50,382 nucleotides of DNA from Bacillus pseudomycoides (GCF_002582035.1 NZ_NUQE01000099.1:1-50382); one strand, 5' to 3'; positions 1 through 12,041 are shown, numbered from the stretch's first letter. Made by a program: numbers and translations. The notes: a model not told the origin generated them from the sequence alone.

Positions 1-23
1 GTCATTGGACTCGTCTTTTTATT

Positions 24-133
24 TTTATCCCGCTATTCGCGGGCAGTAAGCCACCCACCTCAAGATTGAAAGAGAAGCGAGGAAGATAGGTGGGGGATGA
101 ATAAAACCCCCACTGATGGAAGTTTCACTTTAC
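24..133 (-). repeat. bcr1-like repeat, short form, reverse orientation
   Basis: Starts at TTTAT (24-28) and ends at CACTTTA (near 133). It keeps the small CCCG/CGGG hairpin, the middle part with CACCTCAAGATT, and the CCCCCACTGATGG arm next to the GAAGTTTCAC end. About 45 bp between two GGGGG runs are missing compared with the full copy at 26485-26640. The T-rich sequence just before it (14-28) looks like the T-tract of a terminator for a gene left of the window. Confidence 0.8.
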
Positions 134-407
134 TCCGCTGTTCTCAGGTAGTCGGATTTACTATTAAGAAATAGATGGGGTACCGTCTATTTCTTAATAG
201 TAGGCTGATTCAACTATTTCTTAGACAGACACTTTGCCTAGAAATGATTCATACACTAAAAGTGTAAAAGGACGTATATATTTTTAAAAAGTGTTAACGC
301 TTATAAATGTATTGTTTCATTTCGTATAGAGGGGAGGAAGGCTTAATTATCGTTTGTCTAGTTTTATATAATGATGGTTAGATAGACTACGATAAATAGG
401 CGAACAT
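134..407. other. Intergenic region with a 44-bp palindrome
   Basis: No gene is visible. It holds a near-perfect palindrome with arms at 159-178 and 183-202 and a 4-base loop; one arm position gives a G-T pair. No T-tract follows the right arm, so it does not look like a simple terminator. A purine-rich GGGGAGGAAGG at 331-341 resembles a ribosome binding site, but every frame after it closes quickly. I could not find a convincing sigma-F or sigma-G promoter for csfB here. Confidence 0.6.
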
Positions 408-587
408 ATGGGGTATGCTACAACAAAAGAAGAGGTTTGTATTGTGTGTGAACATAAGAAGGATAGTGGCATTCATTTGTATACGAGTTTCATATGTGAA
501 TCATGTGAGCGAGAAATGATAGAAACAAGTACAAATGATCCGAAGTATATGTTTTATTTACAGCAATTGCGTAAGATACAAGTATAG
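408..587 (+). CDS. csfB: Anti-sigma-G factor Gin (CsfB)
   Basis: Small 59-residue protein recognised by similarity to B. subtilis CsfB/Gin, which binds sigma-G (and later sigma-E) to stop premature late gene expression during sporulation. Two CxxC pairs (C11-C14 and C30-C33) form the expected zinc site, and the GIHLYTSFICESCE stretch closely matches the family. The ATG at 408 is the only start in frame after a stop at 369; its Shine-Dalgarno site is weak. A clear terminator follows. The position next to yaaO is conserved in Bacillus. Confidence 0.9.
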   Translation: MGYATTKEEVCIVCEHKKDSGIHLYTSFICESCEREMIETSTNDPKYMFYLQQLRKIQV

Positions 588-594
588 AGTTAGA

Positions 595-624
595 AAATAG
601 GCATATTTGCCTATTATTTTTTTT
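595..624 (+). terminator. Terminator after csfB
   Basis: An 8-bp stem AATAGGCA/TGCCTATT (596-603 with 608-615) is followed by a run of T. Confidence 0.85.
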
Positions 625-643
625 GTACAAATCTCGGTATAAT
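615..643 (+). promoter_or_regulatory. Possible sigma-A promoter for yaaO operon
   Basis: A perfect TATAAT lies at 638-643, 32 bases before the yaaO start. The -35 region is only a T-run inherited from the csfB terminator, so the call rests on the -10 element. Confidence 0.4.
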
Positions 644-675
644 GTAGAAAGAATGAATAATAAGGAAGAGTGAGT

Positions 676-2085
676 ATGGATCAAAGAAAAATGCCCTTAT
701 ATGAAGCATTAAAGATTTTTGCAAGTAAGAAGCCAGTATCCTTTCATGTTCCGGGTCATAAAAATGGAACGAATTTTCCATATGAAGCACAGGAGTATTT
801 TCATGATATACTTTCTATTGATGTAACAGAGCTTACTGGACTTGATGACCTTCATAGTCCATTTGAATGTATAGAAGAAGCACAGCAATTATTAGCAGAG
901 TTATATGAAGTACAAAAAAGTTATTTTTTAATTAATGGTTCAACCGTTGGGAATTTAGCTATGCTGTTAGCATGCTGTAATGAGCATGATACGGTTCTTG
1001 TACAAAGAAATGCTCATAAATCCATTATGAATGGTCTTAAATTAACTGGGGCACGTCCTGTCTTTCTAGAGCCATGGATTGATGAAGAATACGGCGTACC
1101 GGTGGGTATTCCTTATGAATTGATTGAAACTGCAATTCAAAAATATCCACAAGCAAAAGCTCTTATTTTAACGCATCCAAATTATTATGGCATGGGTATA
1201 GATTTAGAAAAGAGTGTTGCATTAGCGCATGCACATCGTATCCCTGTTTTGGTAGATGAGGCACATGGAGCGCATTTTTGTGTTGGAGAACCTTTTCCAA
1301 AATCAGCACTTGCATATGGAGCTGATGTCGTTGTTCACTCAGCACATAAAACATTACCTGCAATGACAATGGGCTCATACTTACATGTAAATAGTACTCT
1401 CGTTGATGAAGAAAAAGTTTCTTCTTATTTAAATATATTGCAATCTAGTAGTCCGTCTTATCCAATAATGGCTTCATTAGATATAGCCCGTTTTGCATTA
1501 GCAAAGATAAAAGAAGAAGGCTGTAAGGAGATTGTTGCATTTACTAAGCAGTTTCGTGAGGCATTAAATCGTATTCCACAACTTGCTGTTTTAGACTATC
1601 CAATACAAGATGCATTGAAAGTAACAGTGCAAACATGCTGTAAGCTCTCTGGATATGAATTACAACGTGTATTTGAAGAAATCGGTATCTATGTTGAAAT
1701 GGCAGATCCATATAATGTTTTACTTATTTTACCGCTTCAAGTAAATGAAGATTATATAAAGGCGATCGATAAGCTACAAGCTGCACTATGCTCATACGAT
1801 GTAGAAGATAGTAAGCTGCGTATTCGTTATCCTTATAAAGAAAATTTATCTTCTTTGTCATTTACATATAAGCAGTTGGAGGAATATAAGAAAAAAGTTG
1901 TGCCATTACGAGAGGCATTAGGCATGATTGCGGCCGATATGATTATACCGTATCCACCAGGGATTCCGTTACTCATGTATGGAGAAGAAATTACGTTAGA
2001 GCATATAAATCAAATTTCCGATTTAGAAGAGACTGGTGCACGCTTTCAAGGAGACACAAAAAATATTACTGTATACGATATATAA
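676..2085 (+). CDS. yaaO: PLP-dependent Orn/Lys/Arg decarboxylase family protein YaaO
   Basis: 469 residues of the bacterial group III (fold type I) amino-acid decarboxylase family, cytosolic. FHVPGHKNG near residues 23-31, DEAHGAH at 194-200, and HSAHK at 221-225, whose Lys225 should form the Schiff base with pyridoxal phosphate. The length fits the short form without the N-terminal wing domain of enterobacterial inducible decarboxylases. I chose ATG 676 over the upstream GTG 670 because AAGGAAG at 662-668 is well spaced only for 676. The true substrate (lysine, arginine or another) cannot be read from sequence. It is 18 bases upstream of tmk and probably cotranscribed. Confidence 0.9.
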   Translation: MDQRKMPLYEALKIFASKKPVSFHVPGHKNGTNFPYEAQEYFHDILSIDVTELTGLDDLHSPFECIEEAQQLLAELYEVQKSYFLINGSTVGNLAMLLACCNEHDTVLVQRNAHKSIMNGLKLTGARPVFLEPWIDEEYGVPVGIPYELIETAIQKYPQAKALILTHPNYYGMGIDLEKSVALAHAHRIPVLVDEAHGAHFCVGEPFPKSALAYGADVVVHSAHKTLPAMTMGSYLHVNSTLVDEEKVSSYLNILQSSSPSYPIMASLDIARFALAKIKEEGCKEIVAFTKQFREALNRIPQLAVLDYPIQDALKVTVQTCCKLSGYELQRVFEEIGIYVEMADPYNVLLILPLQVNEDYIKAIDKLQAALCSYDVEDSKLRIRYPYKENLSSLSFTYKQLEEYKKKVVPLREALGMIAADMIIPYPPGIPLLMYGEEITLEHINQISDLEETGARFQGDTKNITVYDI

Positions 2086-2103
2086 AGAAAGAAGGTTTTA
2101 TGG

Positions 2104-2730
2104 ATGAAGGGATTGTTTGTAACAATTGAAGGACCAGAAGGATCAGGGAAATCTACGTTAATTACAAAATTATTGCCGTATTTTGAGAAGAAGGCACAAA
2201 AAGTAATGGCAACACGCGAACCAGGTGGTATTACAATTTCAGAAGAAATTCGTACCATTTTACATAAAAAAGAGCATACAATGATGGAAGCACGTACAGA
2301 AGCATTATTATATGCTGCAGCACGCAGACAACATCTAGTAGAGAAAGTCATGCCAGCCTTAGAAGATAGTTATATTGTAATATGTGATCGTTTTATTGAT
2401 AGCTCCCTTGCTTATCAAGGATATGCAAGAGGGCTTGGTGTCGACAAGGTGTTTGAAATTAATCGTTTTGCGACAGAAGATTGTATGCCAGATATTACAA
2501 TTTATTTAGATATTGATCCAGAAGTTGGCTTAGCACGTATTAGAAAAGATGATAATAGAGAAGTAAATCGTTTAGATTTAGAAAGTATGGAATTTCATAA
2601 ACGTGTTCATGAAGGATATTTACAATTAGTAGATCGATTTGCAGATCGCATCGTCGTTGTAAATGCAGATCAACCAATGGAAGCTGTTGTAGAAGAAGTT
2701 ACTAAGCTTATTGAACAAAAATTGTTATAA
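2104..2730 (+). CDS. tmk: Thymidylate kinase
   Basis: Phosphorylates dTMP to dTDP for DNA synthesis. 208 residues, normal for the family. P-loop GPEGSGKST at residues 10-18, followed by TREPGG (dTMP-binding DR/E-P-G region) and [12 protein letters not shown], the conserved TMP-kinase motif. The ATG at 2104 follows GAAGG at good spacing. holB starts 32 bases downstream. In B. subtilis darA (yaaQ) and yaaR lie between tmk and holB; both are absent here. Confidence 0.97.
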   Translation: MKGLFVTIEGPEGSGKSTLITKLLPYFEKKAQKVMATREPGGITISEEIRTILHKKEHTMMEARTEALLYAAARRQHLVEKVMPALEDSYIVICDRFIDSSLAYQGYARGLGVDKVFEINRFATEDCMPDITIYLDIDPEVGLARIRKDDNREVNRLDLESMEFHKRVHEGYLQLVDRFADRIVVVNADQPMEAVVEEVTKLIEQKLL

Positions 2731-2762
2731 TAAAAGAAAGTATAAAAAGTGAGGTATGGAAT

Positions 2763-3746
2763 ATGACGAAGACGTGGGAACAACTGTCTCTTATACAACC
2801 CATTGTTGTAAAAATGTTAATGAATAGTATTGCAAAAGAGCGTATATCCCACGCTTATTTGTTAGAAGGGCCAAAAGGAACGGGGAAGCTTGAAACAGCT
2901 ATGCAAATGGCGAAAAGCTTTCTTTGTTTACATCGAAATGGAGTAGAGCCTTGTCATACATGTACGAATTGCCGGCGTATTCATTCGGGCAACCACCCAA
3001 ACGTATATACCGTTACACCAGATGGGTTATCAATTAAGAAGCAGCAAATCCATGAATTACAAGAAGAATTTTCTAAAACCGGTTTAGAAGCAACTAAAAA
3101 AATATATATTATTGAGCATGCAGATAAGATGACGACAAATGCTGCGAATACATTGCTTAAATTTTTAGAAGAACCGAGCAGTGACACAACAGCTATTTTG
3201 TTAACTGAACAAAGTCATAAAATTTTAAGTACCATTTTATCAAGATGTCAAATTGTTACATTTCGACCTCTTTCAAAAGATGCCCTTGTAAGCCAATTAC
3301 AAGGGGAAGAAGTAAGTTTTTCTTTAGGGAATCTTGTAGCTGAACTTACAAATAGTTTTGATGAAGCATTATCGTTTTGCGGTGATGAATGGTTTGCACA
3401 AGCACGAACTTTAGTGATAAAATTATGTGAAGCCCTAGAGAAAGATACTACGTCTCTTTTTTTTGTACAGGAGAAGTGGGTGAAGCATTTTGGAGAGAAA
3501 GAACAATTACAGTTAGGATTAGATATGTTGCTCCTTATTTATAAGGATTTATTATATGTTCAATTGGGAGAAGAAGATCGTCTCGTTTTTCAAGACCAAA
3601 AAGGGTTATTCCAATCTTTTTCCTATTCTCAAAAGCGCATTGTATCGGCTCTTTTCAATATATTAGAAGCAAAAAATAGAATCAACGCTAATGTAAATGC
3701 GCAGCTTGTGTTTGAGCAGTTAGTGTTGCGGTTGCAGGAGGGATGA
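2763..3746 (+). CDS. holB: DNA polymerase III delta-prime subunit
   Basis: Clamp-loader subunit of 327 residues that, with delta and tau/gamma, loads the beta clamp onto DNA. An AAA+ fold is shown by GPKGTGK at 36-42, a zinc-binding cysteine set (C55, C64, C67, C70), LLKFLEEPS at 131-139, and an SRC motif at 160-162 where the arginine finger sits. ATG 2763 has GAGGT upstream. The gene ends 4 bases before the ricT start, so the two are translationally close. Confidence 0.95.
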   Translation: MTKTWEQLSLIQPIVVKMLMNSIAKERISHAYLLEGPKGTGKLETAMQMAKSFLCLHRNGVEPCHTCTNCRRIHSGNHPNVYTVTPDGLSIKKQQIHELQEEFSKTGLEATKKIYIIEHADKMTTNAANTLLKFLEEPSSDTTAILLTEQSHKILSTILSRCQIVTFRPLSKDALVSQLQGEEVSFSLGNLVAELTNSFDEALSFCGDEWFAQARTLVIKLCEALEKDTTSLFFVQEKWVKHFGEKEQLQLGLDMLLLIYKDLLYVQLGEEDRLVFQDQKGLFQSFSYSQKRIVSALFNILEAKNRINANVNAQLVFEQLVLRLQEG

Positions 3747-3750
3747 CCGT

Positions 3751-4941
<1,191 letters not shown>

Positions 4942-4943
<2 letters not shown>

Positions 4944-4979
4944 AATTACCTTTCCAATAAATTGGAAAGGTAATTTTTT
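4942..4979 (+). terminator. Terminator after yabA
   Basis: A perfect 17-bp inverted repeat (4942-4958 with 4961-4977) ends in a T-run and begins at the yabA stop. Confidence 0.93.
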
Positions 4980-5091
4980 GTACATATAACCAAAATATAA
5001 GTAAAGCAGGCTAGACTGTTATGAACATATAGCACAGATTGTCTTAACGTCTGTTAAAATAAGCTTGAATGATAAGGAAGGAAAGAAAGAT

Positions 5092-5832
5092 ATGCAGTTG
5101 TATGGAGATGAACGTTTAGATTATTTACTATCAAAAGATATGAAAATTATTCAAAGTCCATCAGTATTTAATTTTTCATTAGATGCGGTGTTGCTGGCGA
5201 ATTTTGCGTGGGTGCCAATTCAGAAAGGGAATATATTAGATTTGTGTACAGGAAATGCAGTGATTCCTCTTTTATTAAGTTCCCGTACGAAAGGAAAGAT
5301 TACGGGGGTTGAAATACAAGAGCGTATTTACAACATGGGTGTAAGAAGTGTTCAATATAATGATTTAGAAGAGAGAATACAGCTTATTCATGGTGATTTA
5401 AAGCATATGCCGGAGCAAATAGGGCGACATCAGTTTGATGTTGTTACATGTAATCCACCATACTTTCAAACACCAAAACCATCTGAACAGAATTTAAATG
5501 AGCACTTAGCGATTGCTCGTCACGAAATTATGTGTACGCTAGAAGATGTTGTACGTGTTAGTAGTCAGCTTGTTAAACAAGGAGGAAAAGTTGCCTTTGT
5601 ACATCGCCCGGGTCGCTTACTTGATATTGTAACGCTTATGAGAAAATATAAAATTGAACCAAAACGCCTCCAATTTGTATATCCAAAAGTAGGTAAAGAA
5701 GCCAATACATTATTAATTGAAGGTATTAAAGATGGGAATGCGGATTTAAAAATTTTGCCACCTCTTTTTGTATATGAAGATAATAATGAATATACGAAAG
5801 AAATGAATGCGATTTTATATGGAGCAGAATAA
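5092..5832 (+). CDS. trmN6: tRNA1(Val) A37 N6-methyltransferase family protein (YabB)
   Basis: 246-residue SAM-dependent methyltransferase. The SAM-binding [14 protein letters not shown] is at about 49-62 and the catalytic NPPYF at 121-125, which marks adenine-N6 or related MTases of the TrmN6/HemK type. The likely target is A37 of tRNA; the exact tRNA is inferred from the family. Start ATG 5092 has AAGGAAGGAAAG upstream; the in-frame TTG at 5065 would place that site inside the gene. It overlaps yazA by 14 bases. Confidence 0.88.
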   Translation: MQLYGDERLDYLLSKDMKIIQSPSVFNFSLDAVLLANFAWVPIQKGNILDLCTGNAVIPLLLSSRTKGKITGVEIQERIYNMGVRSVQYNDLEERIQLIHGDLKHMPEQIGRHQFDVVTCNPPYFQTPKPSEQNLNEHLAIARHEIMCTLEDVVRVSSQLVKQGGKVAFVHRPGRLLDIVTLMRKYKIEPKRLQFVYPKVGKEANTLLIEGIKDGNADLKILPPLFVYEDNNEYTKEMNAILYGAE

Positions 5833-6109
5833 GCATTATTTTTATGTTGTCGAATGCGCTGATGGGAGCTACTATGCGGGATATACAAACCATTTAGAGA
5901 AACGAATTGAAGCTCATAATAGCGGAAAAGGAGCACGCTATACGAGGGCAAGGCGTCCTGTTAGGTTAAAATACTTTGAAACTTATGAAGAAAAAAGGCC
6001 TGCGATGCAGGCAGAATATCGTTTTAAGCAGTTGAAACGGAAACAAAAAGATGAGTATATACAAAAAGGAGACTGTTATGTGGCAGCAAAAAAGCTTTCA
6101 GGTGAATGA
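5819..6109 (+). CDS. yazA: GIY-YIG domain protein YazA
   Basis: 96 residues, a single GIY-YIG nuclease-like domain ([17 protein letters not shown] near the N-terminus, then R and E positions in TRARRPV and [10 protein letters not shown]). This stand-alone UPF0213/YhbQ-like family has no settled role; nucleic-acid processing is inferred only. Start ATG 5819 gives the family length and lies inside the end of trmN6; ATG 5807 is a possible earlier start. Its end overlaps rsmI by 32 bases, so the three genes are translationally coupled. Confidence 0.87.
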   Translation: MEQNKHYFYVVECADGSYYAGYTNHLEKRIEAHNSGKGARYTRARRPVRLKYFETYEEKRPAMQAEYRFKQLKRKQKDEYIQKGDCYVAAKKLSGE

Positions 6110-6944
6110 GAGAGGAACATTATATTTAGTTCCAACTCCAATTGGAAATTTAGAAGATATGACGTTTCGGGCAATTCGTATATTAAAAGAAGCAGACTTT
6201 ATTGCAGCAGAAGATACAAGGCAAACGAAAAAGCTGTGTAATTATTTTGAAATTGAAACACCGGTAATGAGTTATCATGAACATAATAAAGAAGCGAGCG
6301 GTCGAAAAATTTTAGATATGTTAGAACAAGGAAAAACAGTAACACTTGTCAGTGATGCAGGTATGCCGTGTATCTCGGATCCTGGCTATGACATCGTTGT
6401 TCAGGCCGTAGCACAGCGGTATTCAGTTGTGCCCCTTCCTGGTCCAAATGCTGCGCTTACGGCATTAATTGCATCTGGATTAGAAACAAAGCACTTTTAT
6501 TTCTATGGATTTTTACAGCGGCATAAAAAAGAGCGTAAAGCAGAATTAGAGAAGTTGCGTTATATTCCAAATACAATGATGTTTTATGAAGCACCGCATC
6601 GATTAGGAGAAACTTTAATTTCTATGAAAGATGTGTTAGGGAATAGAAATGTTGTATTATGTCGTGAGCTTACGAAGAAATTTGAAGAGTTTATTCGTGG
6701 TTCCTTAGAGGAAGTCATTCATTGGGCAAAAGAAAATGAAGTGCGCGGAGAATTTTGTGTTTTAGTAGAGGGTTCTACGGAAGAGGAAATAGATGAAGAA
6801 GCGTGGTGGGAAACATTAACTGTTGAGGAACATGTCGAATACTACATAGAGGAGAAAGGTCTTTCCTCTAAAGAAGCAATTAAAATAGTTGCAAAAGATC
6901 GGAATATGTCGAAACGAGATGTATATCAAGCATACCATGTTTAA
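6078..6944 (+). CDS. rsmI: 16S rRNA (cytidine1402-2'-O)-methyltransferase
   Basis: 288-residue tetrapyrrole-methylase-fold enzyme that 2'-O-methylates C1402 in the 16S decoding centre. LVPTPIGNLEDMTFRAI at about 17-33, AAEDTRQTKKL and SDAGMPCISDPG are family signatures. ATG 6078 has AAGGAG at 6066-6071, six bases away; the earlier ATG 6051 lacks a site. Last gene of the trmN6-yazA-rsmI unit, convergent with abrB. Confidence 0.95.
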   Translation: MWQQKSFQVNERGTLYLVPTPIGNLEDMTFRAIRILKEADFIAAEDTRQTKKLCNYFEIETPVMSYHEHNKEASGRKILDMLEQGKTVTLVSDAGMPCISDPGYDIVVQAVAQRYSVVPLPGPNAALTALIASGLETKHFYFYGFLQRHKKERKAELEKLRYIPNTMMFYEAPHRLGETLISMKDVLGNRNVVLCRELTKKFEEFIRGSLEEVIHWAKENEVRGEFCVLVEGSTEEEIDEEAWWETLTVEEHVEYYIEEKGLSSKEAIKIVAKDRNMSKRDVYQAYHV

Positions 6945-6946
6945 AA

Positions 6947-6980
6947 AATAAAGCTTCTCTATTAGAGAAGCTTTATTTTG
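6947..6980. terminator. Bidirectional terminator between rsmI and abrB
   Basis: A 14-bp perfect stem (6947-6960 with 6964-6977) has T-runs on both strands. Its right arm covers the abrB stop codon, so one hairpin serves both convergent genes. Confidence 0.9.
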
Positions 6981-7257
6981 CTGCTGCGATAAATTGTTGT
7001 AATTCTTTTAAGATTTGCTCTGCACCTTCTGGGCTTAAAATGATTTTACCTTCAGCTAATGAAAGGTTACTATCAGAAACTTCACCAGTGACTTGGCAAG
7101 TCATGTTCGGCTTATATTTTTTTAAGATAATTTTCTCGTCATCAACGTAGATTTCAAGAGCATCCTTTTCTGCAATACCAAGTGTGCGGCGTAATTCAAT
7201 TGGAATTACAACGCGGCCTAATTCATCAACTTTACGAACGATACCAGTAGATTTCAT
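6973..7257 (-). CDS. abrB: Transition-state regulator AbrB
   Basis: 94-residue DNA-binding repressor of post-exponential genes. The SpoVT/AbrB swapped-hairpin domain is MKSTGIVRKVDELGRVVIPI at residues 1-20 and onward to about 50; Cys54 in MTCQVTG is the cysteine conserved in Bacillus AbrB. The N-terminal half is nearly identical to the B. subtilis protein. GAGGAGGAG precedes the ATG. The promoter and two Spo0A-box sequences lie upstream (7305-7367), matching the known scheme in which Spo0A~P shuts off abrB. Only minus-strand gene in the window. Confidence 0.97.
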   Translation of the reverse strand: MKSTGIVRKVDELGRVVIPIELRRTLGIAEKDALEIYVDDEKIILKKYKPNMTCQVTGEVSDSNLSLAEGKIILSPEGAEQILKELQQFIAAAK

Positions 7258-7304
7258 ATTTGTTTCTCCTCCTCATATTTTGCAAGTTTGTACATCTATT
7301 TGAA

Positions 7305-7321
7305 TTCGTCATTTTTCGACA
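7305..7321 (-). promoter_or_regulatory. Two Spo0A boxes in the abrB leader
   Basis: On the minus strand TGTCGAA (7315-7321) and TGACGAA (7305-7311) match the 0A box TGTCGAA, the first exactly and the second with one change. They are 10 bp apart, one helical turn, and lie downstream of the abrB -10, as at the B. subtilis abrB promoter. Confidence 0.85.
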
Positions 7322-7338
7322 AAATACCCTATGCACAT

Positions 7339-7367
7339 ATGATACCAATCATTGACATTTCCGTCAA
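7339..7367 (-). promoter_or_regulatory. Sigma-A promoter of abrB
   Basis: On the minus strand TTGACG (7362-7367), a 17-bp spacer and TATCAT (7339-7344). The inferred start is about 10 bases upstream of the first Spo0A box. Confidence 0.75.
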
Positions 7368-9607
<2,240 letters not shown>

Positions 9608-9622
9608 TAACGACAAAATGAG

Positions 9623-9661
9623 AGATGTTTCACGTGTAACATTCGTGAAACATCTTTTTTC
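9623..9661 (+). terminator. Terminator after metG
   Basis: A 12-bp stem AGATGTTTCACG/CGTGAAACATCT (9623-9634 with 9644-9655) is followed by T. Confidence 0.9.
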
Positions 9662-9724
9662 TTGTCGAAAATCTTTCTAAAATTTCCTTTTTTGTATCAA
9701 AATTGTAATATGGTTGTTATTACG

Positions 9725-9753
9725 TTGTTAGGAAAGTAATTTTTACCTATGAT
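9725..9753 (+). promoter_or_regulatory. Sigma-A promoter of tatD
   Basis: TTGTTA (9725-9730), 17-bp spacer, TATGAT (9748-9753), 32 bases before the tatD ATG. Confidence 0.6.
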
Positions 9754-9785
9754 AGAATTTATTTCAAATAAAAGGAGTTATTGTT

Positions 9786-10553
9786 ATGTTGTTTGATACA
9801 CATTCACATTTAAATGCAGAGCAATTTGAAGCAGATTTACAGGAAGTAATTGCAAGAATGAAAGAAGCGGGTGTTTCTTATACAGTTGTAGTTGGCTTTG
9901 ATGAAGTAACAATCAAAAAGGCAATCGAATTAGCAGAAACATATGACTTTATTTATGCAGCTGTTGGTTGGCATCCTGTTGATGCAATTGATATGACAGA
10001 AGAGCATCTAAAATGGTTAGAAGAGTTAGCAAAACATCCAAAAGTTGTTGCACTTGGTGAAATGGGCTTAGATTATCATTGGGACAAATCTCCGGAAGAT
10101 GTGCAAAAGGAAGTATTTCGTAAACAGATTAGGCTAGCGAGAAAGGTGAAATTACCAATCATCATACATAATCGCGAGGCAACGCAAGACATCGTAGATA
10201 TTTTAAAAGAAGAAAACGCATCTGAAGTAGGAGGAATTATGCATTGTTTTAGTGGTAGTGTTGAAGTCGCAAAACAGTGTATTGACATGAATTTCCTTAT
10301 TTCATTAGGTGGGCCAGTAACTTTTAAAAATGCAAAGAAACCAAAAGAAGTTGCGATGGAAATTTCAATGGAACAACTTTTAATTGAAACAGATTGTCCG
10401 TATTTAACTCCTCATCCGTTTCGTGGAAAACGAAATGAACCGAGCTACGTAAAGCTTGTTGCAGAGGAAATTGCAAAATTAAAAGGATTATCTTATGAAG
10501 AAGTAGCGGTAAAAACAACAGAAAATGCAAAAAGGCTATTCGGCATTCAATAA
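9786..10553 (+). CDS. tatD: TatD-family metal-dependent DNase (YabD)
   Basis: 255 residues, TIM-barrel amidohydrolase-like nuclease. The metal ligands are visible: DTHSHLN (H6, H8), LGEMGLDYH (Glu), IIHNREA (His), MHCFSGS (His) and IETDCPYLTPHP (Asp). Family members act as 3'-5' exonucleases in DNA repair or turnover; the role here is inferred. AAAAGGAG precedes ATG 9786. It has its own promoter and terminator. Confidence 0.92.
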   Translation: MLFDTHSHLNAEQFEADLQEVIARMKEAGVSYTVVVGFDEVTIKKAIELAETYDFIYAAVGWHPVDAIDMTEEHLKWLEELAKHPKVVALGEMGLDYHWDKSPEDVQKEVFRKQIRLARKVKLPIIIHNREATQDIVDILKEENASEVGGIMHCFSGSVEVAKQCIDMNFLISLGGPVTFKNAKKPKEVAMEISMEQLLIETDCPYLTPHPFRGKRNEPSYVKLVAEEIAKLKGLSYEEVAVKTTENAKRLFGIQ

Positions 10554-10557
10554 TGAG

Positions 10558-10589
10558 AAGTAGAGGAGGAATTTCTCCTCTTACTTTTC
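10558..10589 (+). terminator. Terminator after tatD
   Basis: Inverted repeat AAGTAGAGGAG with CTCCTCTTACTT (one bulged T), followed by TTTTCC. Confidence 0.75.
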
Positions 10590-10608
10590 CTTTCTTCCTT
10601 CACCTATG

Positions 10609-10752
10609 TTTATCGCGCTCTAGCAGGCAGTAGGCCCCCCACCTCAAGACTTTGAGAAAACAAAGAAGAGATGTAGGAGTTAACGGCCCTTAAGAGCCCG
10701 ATTGGTTCAACTAACCATCAGCGGGAGACTACTGATGGAAGTTTCACTTTAT
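10609..10752 (-). repeat. bcr1-like repeat, full-length, reverse orientation
   Basis: Bounded by TTTAT at 10609-10613 and 10748-10752. It contains, in reverse order, the CAGGCAGTAGGCCCCCCACC arm, the CCCGATTGGTTCAACTAACC link, and the CCATCAG/CTGATGG stem with a shortened loop. It lies 20 bases after the tatD terminator and fills most of the gap before yabE. Confidence 0.85.
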
Positions 10753-10837
10753 CTTCAGATGAGTAATACTACTAGAAATAGTAGGAGCATGGGATTTAGT
10801 AGTGTTGATCTAAACAGGGAAAAGGGGGCATTTTATT

Positions 10838-12034
10838 GTGATTGTAAATGCAAGAAACTTATTATCCAGGTTAGAGGCAAGCAAAAAATTAGCAGTAAGA
10901 GTTACGAGTGCATTAATCATTTCAGGGTCTGTTGGGACCGTAGCTTATGCGGGGACAACGGATAAAATCGTTGTTGAAGTAGATGGAAAGAAACAAGAAA
11001 TTTATACGCATGCTAATACTGTAAGTGAATTTTTACAGGAAGAAAAGATTCAAGTAACAGAAAAAGATCATATATATCCAGCACTTTCTACAAAAATTAA
11101 GGATGAAATGAAGGTAGTTGTAGAAAAAGCGAAGCCATTTATGATTATGGTGGATGGAAAAGAGAAACAAGTACAATCAACAGCAAAGACAGTAAAAGAT
11201 TTATTAGCAGAAGAACATATTGAAATTAGTGAACATGACAAAGTATATCCTAGTTTACATACATATTTAGAAAATAATCAAAAGGTCATGGTTCAAAAAG
11301 CGTTCCCAGTTACATTACATGTTGGCGGTCAAGAACAGCAAGTATGGTCAACTTCGACTACTGTCGCTGACTTTTTGAAAGAACGGCAAGTGTCACTAAG
11401 TGAAATGGATAAAATAGAACCTGCTTTGCAGGAAGTGATGCAACAAAATATGAAGGTCAAAGTGATTCGAGTAGAAAAAGTCAGCGATGCAGTGGAAGAG
11501 CCAATTCCTTTTATAGAAGTTAGACAAGAAGATTCATCACTCTTGAAGGGAACTGAAAAAGTAATTCAAGAAGGAATAGAAGGAAAAAAGAAGAAAATAT
11601 TTGAAGTTGTAAAAGAGGATGGAAATGAAGTCTCAAGAAACTTGCAGAAAGAAGAAGTGGTGCAAGAAGTGAAAAATCGCATTGTAGCTGTCGGTACAAA
11701 AAACGAAGAGGAGCATATTTCAGGTGATGAAGAAGGTGTAGCTGTCGGAGAATTTTATGTACAAGCAACGGCATATTCTCCGTACTGTGGGGGCTGCGAA
11801 GGTGTAAGTGCAGGAGGCTATAATTATAAGGCAAATCCCAATATGAAATTAATTGCAGTAGACCCGAGCATTATTCCGCTCGGAACAAGGGTATGGGTAG
11901 AAGGATACGGATATGCAGTTGCTGGCGATACGGGTGGAGCGATTAAAGGAAATCGTATCGATGTTCTTATGCCAACGGAATCAGAAGCATCCTCTTGGGG
12001 AAGAAAACAGGTGAAAATTAAAGTGTTACAATAA
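10838..12034 (+). CDS. yabE: Cell-wall-binding 3D/G5 domain protein YabE (Rpf-like)
   Basis: 398 residues. An N-terminal signal or anchor segment (about 15-38, ALIISGSVGTVAYA), three DUF348 repeats (about 40-210), a G5 domain (about 225-290) and a C-terminal 3D (RlpA-like double-psi barrel) domain at about 320-395 with its three aspartates in AVDPSIIPLG, GDTGG and NRIDV. Relatives (YabE, YocH, Sps) are peptidoglycan-active, and this layout is the Firmicute counterpart of Rpf proteins. GTG 10838 has AAAGGGGG nine bases upstream. Exact cleavage activity is inferred. Confidence 0.9.
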   Translation: MIVNARNLLSRLEASKKLAVRVTSALIISGSVGTVAYAGTTDKIVVEVDGKKQEIYTHANTVSEFLQEEKIQVTEKDHIYPALSTKIKDEMKVVVEKAKPFMIMVDGKEKQVQSTAKTVKDLLAEEHIEISEHDKVYPSLHTYLENNQKVMVQKAFPVTLHVGGQEQQVWSTSTTVADFLKERQVSLSEMDKIEPALQEVMQQNMKVKVIRVEKVSDAVEEPIPFIEVRQEDSSLLKGTEKVIQEGIEGKKKKIFEVVKEDGNEVSRNLQKEEVVQEVKNRIVAVGTKNEEEHISGDEEGVAVGEFYVQATAYSPYCGGCEGVSAGGYNYKANPNMKLIAVDPSIIPLGTRVWVEGYGYAVAGDTGGAIKGNRIDVLMPTESEASSWGRKQVKIKVLQ

Positions 12035-12041
12035 TATTGTA

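Noticed and set aside
490-684. 64-residue minus-strand reading frame
   Set aside because: It lies opposite csfB and its terminator, has no ribosome binding site, and resembles no family, whereas csfB on the plus strand is clear.
10702-10965. 87-residue plus-strand reading frame before yabE
   Set aside because: It runs through the repeat copy and then out of frame into yabE; the composition is not protein-like and no start site is supported.
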